Of a stretch of DNA of 64,000 bases, positions 8,044 through 17,003 are shown in pieces. The stretch's first letter is position 1, and each line of letters begins with the position of its first letter. A program made the translations under genes and the position numbers. The notes beneath the pieces are model-generated. The model saw nothing but the letters and a program-made list of their open reading frames with translations, searched no databases and was not told the origin of the DNA. This DNA is from Burkholderia sp. Ac-20365 (GTDB lineage Bacteria; Pseudomonadota; Gammaproteobacteria; Burkholderiales; Burkholderiaceae), in assembly GCF_017104715.1 (NCBI RefSeq), contig NZ_JAAGPI010000017.1:1-64000 (forward strand), in the 5' to 3' direction.

Positions 8044-10326
8044 ATGACAGCTGACCGGCACGATTCCGCCGACGCGAACCTCCCCGAAGAACGAGCCGCC
8101 GGCGCGCGGCCGGACGAAACGCTATTCCCCGCCGTACCCGAGCAAAATTTTGCCGTGCGCCGCATGACGCTGATCGCGCTGCTGGTGGCGGCGGTGGTCG
8201 TGCCGTGCGTGTTCGTTGCGGCGATGGCGTTCAGTGATCTGCGCACGCGCGAAGCCGACGCCACCGATGTCACGCTGCGCACCGTGCGCGTCGCCGAAGA
8301 GCACGCGCTGAAAGTGTTCGACATGAACGAAGCGCTCGACGCGCGCGTCGTCGATCTCGTTCAAGGACTCGACGACGACGGCATCCGCGAGCGCGAAGCC
8401 GCGATCCACGAAAAATTGCAGACGATGGGCGGCGGCTATCCGCAGGTCGCGGCTGTGTCGATCTTCGGTCACGACGGCATGCTGCTCGCCAGCAGCCGTT
8501 TTTATCCTGCGCCCGCCGTGTCGATCAGCCAGCGGGAGGATTTCGTCGGTATTCGCGACGGCCAGGCGCTTGGGCATGTGTCGAAGGTGATGGTCGGGCA
8601 CGTCGCCGGCGAGGTCGTATTCAATACGGGCGTCGCGCGGCGCGGCGACGATGGCGGGTTCGCGGGCATGGTTTCGGTGGCGTTGCGGCCCAGCTATTTC
8701 GCGGCGTTCTATCGCGAGCTTCTGGGCGGCAACGACTCGCCGATGACGATGGCTCTCACGCGCTCCGACGCTGCCGTGCTCGCGCGTTATCCCGTCGGAC
8801 TGCCTTCGAAGTCGCAGGAACCCGCGCGCCGCGACGCGTACACCGATGCGCTTGCAGAAGGCAGGCGCGCAGGTGTCGTGCGGGTGCGCGCGGCGCCTGA
8901 CAACGAACGCCTGATCGTCGCGTTTCGCCGCGTCGGTTCGTATCCCGTGTATGTGGCCGTCGGCTATCGGACGTCGGCGATCTGGGCCGCGTGGTATCGC
9001 CATCTGAGCGTGCTCATCCTGTCGACGTTCGTGCCGTCCATCGTGTTGTGGTGCGTGATCTGGCTGTCGCTCAAACGGCTCGGCGTGGAAGAAGAGGCGT
9101 GGGAGCGCTGGCAGGCGGAAGCGTCGATGCGTCGTTCGATCGAATCCGCGTACCGGCAGTCGCGCAAGATGGAAGCGCTCGGCAATCTGGTGGGCAGCGT
9201 CGCGCACGACTTCAACAACCTGCTGATGATCGTCTCCGCCAATGTGCAGATCGTGCGAAGGCGCGGCGCAGTGGCGTTCGATCGCGAGCTGTCCGCCGTC
9301 GAGCGCGCGCTCAAGAGCGGGCAGTCGCTGACGCGGCAGTTGCTCGGCGTCGCGCGCAAACAGCCGCTGCGCAACGAAACGCTCGATGTCGAACGCTGGT
9401 TGCCAGGCTGTCGCGATCTGCTGCGCGCGTCGCTCGGTGCGAAGGTCGCGCTGGTGATGGATGTGGGCACGGGCGTGTGGCCGATGCAGGTCGATGTCGC
9501 CGAACTCGAACTCGCGCTGATCAACGTTGCCGTCAATGCGCGCGATGCGATGCCGAATGGCGGCCGCTACACGGTGCGCGCGAACAACGTGAGCTTTCGC
9601 CACGGAGACGGCTTCCCGATCACCGGCGATTTCGTGCAGCTGTCGCTGGAAGATACCGGCGTCGGCATGCCGCCCGACGTGCTGTCGCGCGCGTTCGAAC
9701 CGCTGTTCACGACCAAGCCGAAAGGCATGGGCACGGGTCTCGGCTTGCCGCAGGTGTTCGCGTTCTGCGAGCGCTCGGGCGGGCTGGCGGCGATCGATAG
9801 CGCCATCGGCGCGGGTACGTCGGTGCGGCTCTATCTGCCGCGCGCCACGCAGGCGCCGGAAGTGGAGCGGCCCGCCGAACCCGTCGCGGAAGAAGCGGGC
9901 GCGCCGCACGGCCTGCGCATTCTGCTCGTCGAAGACAACGACGAAGTCGCGGCCGGTACGGAAGCGCTGCTACAGATGATGGGTCACGAAGTCACCTGCG
10001 TGTTCAACGCCGACGCCGCGATGGAACGCTTCGACGCCGCGCACGCACAGCAGAAGGAAACGGGCGAGCCGCTGCCATTCGATCTCGTGATTTCCGATAT
10101 CCATATGCCGGGCACGCTGAACGGCATCGATCTCGCGGAACGTGTGCAGGCTTTCGAGACGAAGCTTCCGGTGATTCTCGTCACGGGTTACGCGGAAGAA
10201 CTGGAGCGCGCCCGTCACGTCGATGCACGCGTACTGTCGAAACCGTTCGATATCGCGCTGCTCGACAAATACCTGCAGACGCTGCAGCGCGATCTTGCCC
10301 ATACGCCGACCCATCCGGCTGGCTGA
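8044..10326 (+). CDS. Membrane hybrid sensor histidine kinase
   Basis: This 760-residue protein has a first membrane helix near residues 40-62, a periplasmic Cache-like sensor region, and a second helix near 320-345. The kinase core follows, with the H-box GSVAHDFNN (H388), N-box NVAVNARDAM and ATP-lid motifs DTGVGM and GTGLGL. A C-terminal receiver has its acceptor D685 in ISDIHMPG. The HDFNN type H-box is typical of the NtrB-like HisKA group. There is no adjacent transcriptional response regulator, so phosphorelay through another protein is likely. The upstream gap carries repeated motifs that could regulate it. Confidence 0.92.
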   Translation: MTADRHDSADANLPEERAAGARPDETLFPAVPEQNFAVRRMTLIALLVAAVVVPCVFVAAMAFSDLRTREADATDVTLRTVRVAEEHALKVFDMNEALDARVVDLVQGLDDDGIREREAAIHEKLQTMGGGYPQVAAVSIFGHDGMLLASSRFYPAPAVSISQREDFVGIRDGQALGHVSKVMVGHVAGEVVFNTGVARRGDDGGFAGMVSVALRPSYFAAFYRELLGGNDSPMTMALTRSDAAVLARYPVGLPSKSQEPARRDAYTDALAEGRRAGVVRVRAAPDNERLIVAFRRVGSYPVYVAVGYRTSAIWAAWYRHLSVLILSTFVPSIVLWCVIWLSLKRLGVEEEAWERWQAEASMRRSIESAYRQSRKMEALGNLVGSVAHDFNNLLMIVSANVQIVRRRGAVAFDRELSAVERALKSGQSLTRQLLGVARKQPLRNETLDVERWLPGCRDLLRASLGAKVALVMDVGTGVWPMQVDVAELELALINVAVNARDAMPNGGRYTVRANNVSFRHGDGFPITGDFVQLSLEDTGVGMPPDVLSRAFEPLFTTKPKGMGTGLGLPQVFAFCERSGGLAAIDSAIGAGTSVRLYLPRATQAPEVERPAEPVAEEAGAPHGLRILLVEDNDEVAAGTEALLQMMGHEVTCVFNADAAMERFDAAHAQQKETGEPLPFDLVISDIHMPGTLNGIDLAERVQAFETKLPVILVTGYAEELERARHVDARVLSKPFDIALLDKYLQTLQRDLAHTPTHPAG

Positions 10327-10519
10327 GCGCCTTTTGCCGGGGATTACCAGGCATTTGTAAAAGCGCGCCATGCAGCTGGCGCGCAAGTCCTTCCGATGGC
10401 GTTGGCCTGATCCCGCTGGCGCCGGCCTTCCGAATCCGGCATGAACGTTGCGGCTTTCCGTTACCGAGGATGCTGCGGTGCGCCGCCGCATCCCCCTGGA
10501 AAGCCGACGGGAGGCAGAC

Positions 10520-11578
10520 ATGCGACACACTGTGATTGGTCTTTTCGCCAACTACGCGCAGGCCGAGAGCGCGCGGAACATGCTCGTGCAAACCGGGTTC
10601 GCCTCGACCGACATCGAGTTGCAGGCGAATCCCGAAACACCCGCCGACGCTGCCGCCGCCCAGTCGCCCGGCGTCATCGCCAACATCGAACGGTTTTTGT
10701 CGAGTCTGTTCGCCACGTCGGGCCCGACTGCGTCCGAAGCCGAGCGCTACACGGATGCCGTGCGGCGCGGTGCCGTGCTGGTGGCCGTGAATGCCGCGAG
10801 CGAATCCCATGCGGAACTCGCGCGCAATTCGCTCAGCAAGCTCGGCGCAATCGAAGTGAGCGAACGGGCACCCGACGCCGATCCGCTTGCGCCTGACGCA
10901 GGCCGCGAGCACTCGGTGTTCGACGAACTCGGCATCGGCACGCGAGGCGCCCGTCCATCGAATGACGCGCAGCTTGCCGCGGAAGAGGCGCGTACGCGCA
11001 CACGGATGGACGCGCTGCACGGCGTGCCGCCTGTCGACGAGCTCTCCGCTGAAGCGCTGGCCGCCGCAAGCGCGCCGGGCGCCGGCGCGGTCATGCGGCC
11101 CGATATGCCGCCGACGGAACCGCAGCCGCCCGCGGCCCAGTATCCCGACTATGGCGTCCCCACCGGCGCAAACCGACCGGCGGCGCGCGAGGGCGATTCG
11201 CCTTCGGCGGCGGCGATTGCGTCAGCAGGTATCGCGGGCTCGGGCGCCGTGATGACACCCGACACCGCCGCGCCCGCGCGCGCGATGCCGCAACAGGTGC
11301 CGGACGAGTTTCTCGAATATGAAGAGGATTTCCGCGAGCATTACGACGCGGAGTACGCGCACGAAGGCCTGCGCTATGACGAGTACGTGCCTGCCTATCA
11401 CTACGGTGCGACGATGGCGCGCGAAATCCGTTACCAGGACAAATCGTGGGATGAGGTGGAGCCCGAGGTCCGTGAGGATTGGGAGCGCGACAAGACAGTG
11501 GGGAGTTGGGAGCGTTTCAAGTCCGCCGTGCAGCACGGGTGGGATCGCGTGACGGGACATCCGCATCGCCATCGCTAA
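10520..11578 (+). CDS. General-stress-type protein (YflT-like N-terminus)
   Basis: The 352-residue product starts with a fold resembling the YflT/general stress protein 17M domain (HTVIGLFANYAQAESARNML, about residues 1-85). A long Ala/Pro-rich low-complexity middle follows, then an acidic, aromatic C-terminal block (about 270-350) with YGATMAREIRYQDKSWDEVE and WERFKSAVQHGWDRVTG. That kind of tail is common in proteobacterial stress-associated proteins. The start was chosen because GGGAGG precedes it and the conserved strand begins there. Function is unknown; a role in envelope or osmotic stress is inferred from the family only. Confidence 0.65.
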   Translation: MRHTVIGLFANYAQAESARNMLVQTGFASTDIELQANPETPADAAAAQSPGVIANIERFLSSLFATSGPTASEAERYTDAVRRGAVLVAVNAASESHAELARNSLSKLGAIEVSERAPDADPLAPDAGREHSVFDELGIGTRGARPSNDAQLAAEEARTRTRMDALHGVPPVDELSAEALAAASAPGAGAVMRPDMPPTEPQPPAAQYPDYGVPTGANRPAAREGDSPSAAAIASAGIAGSGAVMTPDTAAPARAMPQQVPDEFLEYEEDFREHYDAEYAHEGLRYDEYVPAYHYGATMAREIRYQDKSWDEVEPEVREDWERDKTVGSWERFKSAVQHGWDRVTGHPHRHR

Positions 11579-11584
11579 TCGGAT

Positions 11585-11610
11585 CGCGGCGCCCTGCGTT
11601 GGGCGCCGCG
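11585..11610. terminator. Hairpin downstream of the stress-type gene
   Basis: CGCGGCGCCC and GGGCGCCGCG form a perfect 10-bp stem around a 6-base loop, between the convergent ends of the stress-type and FMN reductase genes. There is no clear U tract, so factor-independent termination is uncertain. Confidence 0.5.
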
Positions 11611-11629
11611 TTACTGGCGAGAGGTGGGT

Positions 11630-12181
11630 TCAGCCGGCGTGCCGTTTCACCCAGTCGACGTATCGATCGACGAACTTCTGCAGGAACTTGCGCGTGTCAT
11701 CGCTGGCGATGTTGCCGTTTTCGTCGATCTGTCCAGCCGTGTGCTTGATGAACATCTCAGGCTGACCGAGTGTCGGCACATCGAGATAGGCGAGCACGTT
11801 GCGCAGATGCTGTTGCGCGAGCGCCGTACCCGTCGCGCCCGGCGACGTGCCGACCACGGCGCCCGGCTTGCCACCCCACACACTATGGCCCCAAGGGCGC
11901 GAACCCCAGTCGAGCGCGTTTTTCAGCACACCCGGCATTGAGCGGTTGTACTCGGGTGTGACGAACAGCAGCCCGTTGGCAGCCTGGATCCGTTGCTTAA
12001 AGTTGCGCGCAACTTCCGGGAAATCGTCGTCGTAGTCCTGGCTATAAAGCGGGAGAGAACCGATATCGAGAAATTCGAAAGAAAAGTCTGAAGGCGCGAG
12101 CGAGGTCAACGCCTTGGCAAGCTGCCGATTAGTCGAGTCGCGGCGCAAGCTGCCGACGACCACTGCAATGTGATAGGCCAT
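11630..12181 (-). CDS. NADPH-dependent FMN reductase (ChrR/SsuE/azoreductase type)
   Basis: The 183-residue flavodoxin-like protein carries the family hallmarks: VVGSLRRDSTNRQL at residues 7-20 (flavin phosphate loop) and TPEYNRSMPGVLKNALDW near 75-92, the conserved block of NADPH-dependent FMN reductases. Such enzymes reduce free FMN, quinones, azo dyes or chromate. It could supply reduced flavin to a monooxygenase, and a sulfonate-type binding protein gene lies about 1 kb away. However, no ssuD or ssuBC is seen, so this link is weak. The start at 12181 is preferred because the first beta strand begins there. Confidence 0.85.
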   Translation of the reverse strand: MAYHIAVVVGSLRRDSTNRQLAKALTSLAPSDFSFEFLDIGSLPLYSQDYDDDFPEVARNFKQRIQAANGLLFVTPEYNRSMPGVLKNALDWGSRPWGHSVWGGKPGAVVGTSPGATGTALAQQHLRNVLAYLDVPTLGQPEMFIKHTAGQIDENGNIASDDTRKFLQKFVDRYVDWVKRHAG

Positions 12182-12301
12182 GTCTTCCTTCCTCGGTTGG
12201 CGCGAAACGCGCAAAAGGGGTGCGACCTGTCAATCATAGCGATCGGAGGGCATCGCAACACGGCCCGCTTTGTGTATCGACGTGACGTTTCTGTGACCGC
12301 C

Positions 12302-12471
12302 GGTGGATAACTCGAGGGGCCAAAAAGTTATCCACAGATTTTCTGGATAACCCTGTGGATAGGTCGAATCTTTGCCTTATCAATCAAGCGCGTTATCGGT
12401 CTGTCGCCTTACGCAACAAACGGCATCGAACCTCGCTCGCGGATACAGTTCTGCGACGAACTTGTGGACAA
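12302..12471. other. Cluster of DnaA-box-like sequences
   Basis: An intergenic gap holds a perfect TTATCCACA at 12328-12336. On the other strand it has TTATCCACC (12302-12310), TTATCCAGA (12342-12350), CTATCCACA (12354-12362) and TTGTCCACA (12463-12471). Four of these lie within 61 bases, and the central three resemble the spacing of boxes near dnaA/oriC in betaproteobacteria. It lies about 6 kb from the iteron array and no dnaA gene is near. It may be a DnaA-binding accessory or titration site of the replicon. The rest of the 412-base gap (12182-12593) shows nothing else. Confidence 0.6.
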
Positions 12472-12593
12472 ACGGATTTATGGATTGTTGAAAGTTGCTG
12501 TTGCCGAGAAAAATCTGAGTTCGGGCGAGTTTCGCTGGGAATTGAAGGGGAGGGATTGGGTAGGGCCCGCCATAGAGGCCCTTCCCCCACCGG

Positions 12594-12884
12594 TTAGCGT
12601 TCCGACGGCGGGACGTCGCGATACCGCGCGAAGAACGCACTATGCGAGACCTCGTCTACGCCGACGGGGTGTCGTTCGGACGAAGCCGGGTGTTTCTCCC
12701 GCATTGCGGCGGGACGAACCGGCCGATGCTGGAAATTTCCGCCGCAGTTTGGGCACACGTTACGCAGCGCAGTCAACGCGCAGACTTCGCAAAACGTACA
12801 TTCGTAACTGCAGATCATTGCATCGCTTGCGTTGGGCGGAAGTGCCTTGCCGCAGCCTTCACACGACGGTCTCAATTCGAGCAT
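12594..12884 (-). CDS. DUF1272 small Cys-rich protein
   Basis: The 96-residue protein starts MLELRPSCEGCGKALPP and contains four CxxC-like pairs (CEGC, CSYECTFCEVC, CPNCGG). This is the pattern of the DUF1272 zinc-ribbon-like family, followed by a variable tail. Zinc binding is inferred from the Cys spacing. The start at 12884 fits the conserved MLELRP beginning, and the six extra upstream residues are not typical. Function is unknown. Confidence 0.82.
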   Translation of the reverse strand: MLELRPSCEGCGKALPPNASDAMICSYECTFCEVCALTALRNVCPNCGGNFQHRPVRPAAMREKHPASSERHPVGVDEVSHSAFFARYRDVPPSER

Positions 12885-13137
12885 CTTCAATCTCCGGAGC
12901 AAAAAGGTCTGGGCGTCTTCGCCGCTGTGGGAGAGCGGAGCTTGCAGTGTAAAGAGACGGGAAAAGGCAATTGCGTCAGTAAGGCATCAATTCCTGCCAT
13001 GCCGTATGCATCGGTCGATGTTCGCGACATCGTGATTTGCTTATGCGAAATTATCGGTTCGCGTGGAATAGCCGCCAGCTTATCGTTGAGCGCAATCGGT
13101 CCCTGTTGCGACCGTCGCCGCTACATCGAATCCTGCC

Positions 13138-14103
13138 ATGTCTCAACATTCCACATTCACGCGCCGCACCTTTCTTGCGGGGGCCGGCGCACTACTGGCG
13201 TCTGCCGCCTGGCCTACTTTCGCGCAATCCCCGGCGAAGGAAATTCGCATCGGGTATCAAAAGGCAGCGAGTACGCTCGTATTGCTGAAAGCCCACGGCA
13301 CGCTCGAAAAGCGCTTCGCGCCGCAGGGCATCAGTGTGAAATGGACGGAGTTTCCGGCGGGTCCGCAGTTGCTTGAAGGACTGAACGTCGGTTCAATCGA
13401 CTTTGGCTACGTCGGCGAGGCGCCACCCGTGATTGCGCAGGCGGCTGGCGCGAACTTCGTGTACACCGCGTATGAGATCCCGACGCCGCAGGCCGAAGGC
13501 ATTCTGGTCCATCGCGACGCGCCGATTCAGTCGGTTGCCGACCTGAAAGGCAAGCGCGTCGCGCTGAACAAGGGTTCCGACGTGCACTGGTTTCTGGTCG
13601 CGGCCCTTCAGAAAGCGGGAGTGAAGTACACCGATATCCAGCCTGTTTTCCTGCCGCCCGCAGACGCGCGGGCCGCGTTCGAGCGAGGCGCCATCGATGC
13701 ATGGGCCGTCTGGGATCCGTTTCTCGAAGCAGCAAAGCGGCAATCGAATGCGAGGCTCCTGACCGACGGTGCGGGCATTGTTAGCCATCACCAGTTCTTT
13801 CTCAGCGCGCGCCCGTTTGCGCAACAAAACGCTGAACTGATCGATGCCGTTATCGCCGAAGTCGGCAAGGAAGGCGCCTGGGTCCGCGAGCACTACGGCG
13901 AAGCAGCCGCACAGCTGGCGCCAATTCAGGGACTCGACGCCAGTGTGGTCGAGGCGAGCTTGCGGCACTATGCGCACGTCTACAAGCCCATCGATGCCGG
14001 CGTGCTCGCAGAGCAGCAGAGAATCGCAGACACATTCACTGAGTTGCGCATCATTCCGTCCAAAATCGTGACGAAGGAAGCCGTTCTCGGGGCAAAAGCG
14101 TAA
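13138..14103 (+). CDS. SsuA-like aliphatic sulfonate ABC substrate-binding protein (orphan)
   Basis: The 321-residue protein has a twin-arginine-like leader (FTRRTFLAGAGALLASA) with probable cleavage after TFA near residue 29. A type-II periplasmic binding fold of the SsuA/TauA/NrtA group follows: EIRIGYQKAASTLVLLK, GPQLLEGLNVGSIDFGYVGE, KGKRVALNKGSDVHWFL, AIDAWAVWDPF. Such proteins deliver organosulfonates to SsuBC transporters. No permease, ATPase or monooxygenase gene adjoins it, so it is an orphan that must share a transporter encoded elsewhere. The ligand is inferred from the family. Confidence 0.88.
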   Translation: MSQHSTFTRRTFLAGAGALLASAAWPTFAQSPAKEIRIGYQKAASTLVLLKAHGTLEKRFAPQGISVKWTEFPAGPQLLEGLNVGSIDFGYVGEAPPVIAQAAGANFVYTAYEIPTPQAEGILVHRDAPIQSVADLKGKRVALNKGSDVHWFLVAALQKAGVKYTDIQPVFLPPADARAAFERGAIDAWAVWDPFLEAAKRQSNARLLTDGAGIVSHHQFFLSARPFAQQNAELIDAVIAEVGKEGAWVREHYGEAAAQLAPIQGLDASVVEASLRHYAHVYKPIDAGVLAEQQRIADTFTELRIIPSKIVTKEAVLGAKA

Positions 14104-14157
14104 GCGGTCGTCCGTTGCACGCGCGGTGCGGGTAAGTGTCGTACCGCGCCCGTCACA

Positions 14158-14529
14158 TCACTTCGCCAGTTCGGGGAACAAAGCCTCGACGTTTTCTGGC
14201 GGCCGACCGATCACTGCACGGCCATTGCGAACCACGATCGGACGTTGGAGCAGAATCGGATTCGCCACGATCGCTTCGTATAACTGATCGTCACTCATCG
14301 ATGGATCGTCCAGGTGCAGTTCCTTGTAGACCGATTCCGAGTCTCGCATCATCTCGCGAAGGGGACAGCCAAGCATCCGGTGCAATTCCTTCAACTGCGC
14401 CACAGACAACGGCGTGCGGAGGTATTCGACCACCTCGACAGGCTCGTTCTTCGGGTTGTACACATCAGCGATGAGCTCGCAAGCGCCACGGGATTTCGAG
14501 CAGCGCGGGTTGTGGTAGATGGTGATCAT
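14158..14529 (-). CDS. arsC: ArsC-family (thioredoxin-fold) reductase
   Basis: The 123-residue protein starts MITIYHNPRCSKSRGA, with the ArsC active-site Cys at residue 9 in NPRCSKSR. It also has the conserved PLSVAQLKELHRML and a C-terminal RPIVVRNGRAVIGRPPE block that matches glutaredoxin-dependent arsenate reductases. No arsR, arsB or acr3 is nearby, so a housekeeping or YffB/Spx-like role is possible. A GTG nine bases upstream could be used instead. The gene lies convergent to the SsuA-like gene. Confidence 0.85.
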   Translation of the reverse strand: MITIYHNPRCSKSRGACELIADVYNPKNEPVEVVEYLRTPLSVAQLKELHRMLGCPLREMMRDSESVYKELHLDDPSMSDDQLYEAIVANPILLQRPIVVRNGRAVIGRPPENVEALFPELAK

Positions 14530-14801
14530 GCGCGTCACGCGGGAGTGGAAGACGGGTTGGAGATTTTAGCGGGTGCGCGGAGGGTGTGTCGTGGTGCCAG
14601 TCGCGGATGAGTTCGACTCGGTGTTGGTATGACTGCCTCGGGTCGTGTCCGGATCGATCCATCGAAGACGGGGCCCTTTCCATGGGCGCCGGGTGCGTTC
14701 GTGATCTAGCGCGCAAGTTGATGCCTTGAAGGCATGAGCCCGGTCAAACATTCTCTGTTCAGGCGACGAGCGCTCTGTCGGTACATCACTCTCTGATCGA
14801 C

Positions 14802-14815
14802 TTTATGCGCATAAA
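14802..14815. other. parS site 1
   Basis: Perfect palindrome TTTATGCGCATAAA, followed by C. It is the sequence type known to me as the chromosome-2 parS of Burkholderia, and it lies next to parAB. Confidence 0.85.
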
Positions 14816-14892
14816 CGCGAGGACCAACTGCTACGAAATAGGTCATTGCTTTCGCGTGTTAGCGCAGCAGACCTGTCCGTTTGGTCGTCATC

Positions 14893-14906
14893 TTTATGCG
14901 CATAAA
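14893..14906. other. parS site 2
   Basis: Perfect TTTATGCGCATAAA, 91 bases after site 1, upstream of parA. ParB encoded at 15891-16955 is the expected ligand. Confidence 0.85.
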
Positions 14907-15087
14907 CCGAGCGGATGTTGTTCGGTCCGGCGATCACACATTCACAGCCCTCACCCTACGTCACCCGCGAACGTCGAGTAAGGCACCGCTTTCGCGTTTG
15001 GTGTTCGCCCTCGGATCCGCGGTTTCCTGCTCACGCATCTGCAAAGCATCGTCCATTTTCTATGCGCACGACACAGTGCGCCCGACC

Positions 15088-15101
15088 TTTATGCGCATAA
15101 A
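15088..15101. other. parS site 3
   Basis: Perfect TTTATGCGCATAAA about 100 bases upstream of parA. A degenerate copy (TATGCGCACGA) lies 27 bases before it. Confidence 0.85.
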
Positions 15102-15203
15102 GCCACGTCAAACGGCCTATAACCGTTGCATGTAACCAAAAATGTTTGAATTACAAAATCATCCAGGTAAAATTCAGCGGCGAGCAAAAAGAGGAGGTGA
15201 ACA

Positions 15204-15866
15204 TTGGCAGCAGAAATCATCGCAGTTACACAGCAGAAGGGCGGGGTCGGTAAAAGCACGATTGCGATGCACCTCGGCGCAGCCTTCCATGAAAGAGGCA
15301 AGCGCGTTCTCGTCGTCGACGCCGACGGTCAAAACACCCTCATCCACTGGGCCAGCGCCTCCTCGGACAGCGACTCCGGCATTCCCTTTCCTGTTGTGAA
15401 CCTCTCGGAAGCGGGCGCGCAGATCCATCGCGAGATCAAGAAGTTCGTCGCGGACTACGACCTGATCGTCGTCGATTGCCCTCCGTCGATCACGGAAAAG
15501 GTCTCAGGCGTCGTCCTCCTCGCCGCAACGGTTGCCGTCATTCCAACGTCTTCTTCGCCCGCCGACTATTGGTCGAGTGTCGGTCTCGTCAAGCTGGTTC
15601 AACAAGCACAGGTCATGAATGAAGACCTTCGTGCCGTTTTTCTCCTCAACAAGACGGAGGAGAAACGGATGCTGACCCGCGAGCTCAAGCGCGCGCTCGA
15701 GGAACTCGGTTTCCCGCTTTTGCGCACCCAGATCCCGACGCGCGAGGCATACAAACAGGCCATGGCATTAGGTCAAACCGTATTGCAGATGAACGACCGA
15801 GGCGCCAAGCTCGCCAGCCTCGAAATTCGCGCGTGCGCCGATGAGATCGCGGCTCTGCTTCCCTGA
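15204..15866 (+). CDS. parA: Chromosome/plasmid partition ATPase ParA
   Basis: The 220-residue protein is a small ParA with deviant Walker A motif QKGGVGKST at residues 11-19, A-prime motif VDADGQNT near 39-46 and Walker B LIVVDCPPS near 89-97. It lacks the N-terminal HTH of type Ia ParA, so it belongs to the short type (Soj-like/type Ib). The start is a TTG, chosen because GAGGAGGTG lies 5 bases upstream and no ATG fits. It forms an operon with parB, with a parS site in the 24-base gap between them. Its role is to segregate this replicon together with ParB-parS. Confidence 0.95.
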   Translation: MAAEIIAVTQQKGGVGKSTIAMHLGAAFHERGKRVLVVDADGQNTLIHWASASSDSDSGIPFPVVNLSEAGAQIHREIKKFVADYDLIVVDCPPSITEKVSGVVLLAATVAVIPTSSSPADYWSSVGLVKLVQQAQVMNEDLRAVFLLNKTEEKRMLTRELKRALEELGFPLLRTQIPTREAYKQAMALGQTVLQMNDRGAKLASLEIRACADEIAALLP

Positions 15867-15867
15867 A

Positions 15868-15881
15868 TTTATGCGCATAAA
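15868..15881. other. parS site 4, between parA and parB
   Basis: Perfect TTTATGCGCATAAA directly after the parA stop codon and 9 bases before the parB start. It occupies the space where the parB ribosome-binding site would be, so ParB binding could affect parB expression. Confidence 0.85.
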
Positions 15882-15890
15882 GGTACTTGA

Positions 15891-16955
15891 ATGAAACCGT
15901 CCCAATTCGCCAAAGGCTTCCAGGCACGTCCCGATTCGACCAGCAGCGAAAAGCGCACGGCGCTCGACCGGCTCAATGCGATCGACGGACTCGTGCAGAA
16001 CGCTCCGAAGAACGCGAACATCGCCGCATTCAAGAGTCCTGTTGTATCTCCCGCATCGTCTGGCGAAGCGGAAGTTACCGATGCCGCAAACGAATCGATC
16101 GAATACCGCGCCTGGCGCGCCGAACACGCCTATCGCCCTGGACAGATCGTTGAACTTCCATTGAAGGCGATCAAGCCGAGTCCGTTCAACCCACGATACT
16201 TCTACGTGAAGTCGTCGATTGCCGAGCTTGCAGTCAATCTCGCGAAGCAAGGACAGCAACAAGCCATCCACGTCATTCCCGATTACGACAACCCGGGAAG
16301 CTACTTCGTCAGCGATGGCGGACGACGCGTCCGCGCGCTGAAAGAAGCAAACAAGGAAACGGTAAAGGCGATCGTCATCGATCTGCCCATCGGCATTCAG
16401 AGCTACAAGCTCGGATACGACCTCAACGTTCAGCGCGATTCACAGACGGTGTTCGATAACGCCGTCGTGTGGCGCCGGTTTCTGGACGAGAAGCACTTTC
16501 AGAGTCAGAAGGAACTCGCAGAGCATCTAGGTCTGGACGAATCGACGATCGCCGTCGCGCTGTCGATCGCGAAACTGCCGGAAACGGTGATGCAGGAGAT
16601 GGTGGCGCGGCCCGATCGGTTCGGCTCGAACATGGCGTATCAGGTTGGCCGATATCACTCAGCCCGCGGCACGGACTCGACGCTGCGTCTGATCAACAAG
16701 ATCCTGTCTGACGATCTGAGCACGCGTCAGGTCGCGGACATCGTGAAGGGAAGAGCGACGGCGCAAGAAAGCGCGAAGCCGGCGGGACGTCAGCGTTACG
16801 CGCAGCGGCTCGACATCAAGCTCGGCGGCGTCGCTGTCGGCGATCTGAAGTCGTACGGCGACGACCGGCTCGAACTGAAATTGCGTGGATTATCGCGTGA
16901 CAAGCGCGACGAGATCCTTCGGCAAATCGAACAGATGCTGGCCGAACAGTCGTAA
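15891..16955 (+). CDS. parB: Centromere-binding protein ParB
   Basis: The 354-residue protein has the ParB N-terminal CTP-binding domain (about residues 82-185), beginning IVELPLKAIKPSPFNPR and including the GGRR box (DGGRRVRAL). The HTH region (about 205-245, SQKELAEHLGLDESTIAVAL) and a C-terminal dimerisation part follow. It should nucleate on the TTTATGCGCATAAA sites and spread as a CTP-dependent clamp. The gene is convergent with rep, and a strong hairpin lies between the two stop codons. Confidence 0.95.
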   Translation: MKPSQFAKGFQARPDSTSSEKRTALDRLNAIDGLVQNAPKNANIAAFKSPVVSPASSGEAEVTDAANESIEYRAWRAEHAYRPGQIVELPLKAIKPSPFNPRYFYVKSSIAELAVNLAKQGQQQAIHVIPDYDNPGSYFVSDGGRRVRALKEANKETVKAIVIDLPIGIQSYKLGYDLNVQRDSQTVFDNAVVWRRFLDEKHFQSQKELAEHLGLDESTIAVALSIAKLPETVMQEMVARPDRFGSNMAYQVGRYHSARGTDSTLRLINKILSDDLSTRQVADIVKGRATAQESAKPAGRQRYAQRLDIKLGGVAVGDLKSYGDDRLELKLRGLSRDKRDEILRQIEQMLAEQS

Positions 16956-16965
16956 CCTGGGAAGG

Positions 16966-16995
16966 AAAAAAAAGCGCGCCGGACACGGCGCGCTT
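16966..16995 (-). terminator. Rho-independent terminator of rep
   Basis: AAGCGCGCCG and CGGCGCGCTT form a 10-bp stem with a GACA loop. Read leftward it is followed by a run of eight T, directly after the rep stop codon. It should end rep transcription and may also slow parAB read-through. Confidence 0.88.
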
Positions 16996-17003
16996 CATCA
17001 GAA

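Larger units (their letters stand above)
14530..15203. promoter_or_regulatory. parA upstream region carrying three parS palindromes
   Basis: This 674-base gap has no gene. It contains three perfect TTTATGCGCATAAA sites (14802, 14893, 15088) plus a degenerate half site near 15058. It must also hold the parA promoter. An AT-rich stretch at about 15120-15180 precedes the strong ribosome-binding site GAGGAGGTG (15191-15199) of parA. Confidence 0.7.

Noticed and set aside
7353..8054. 233-codon frame upstream of the hybrid kinase
   Set aside because: The product has no domain-like pattern, is Arg/Ala-rich and crosses promoter-like AT-rich sequence and repeated motifs.
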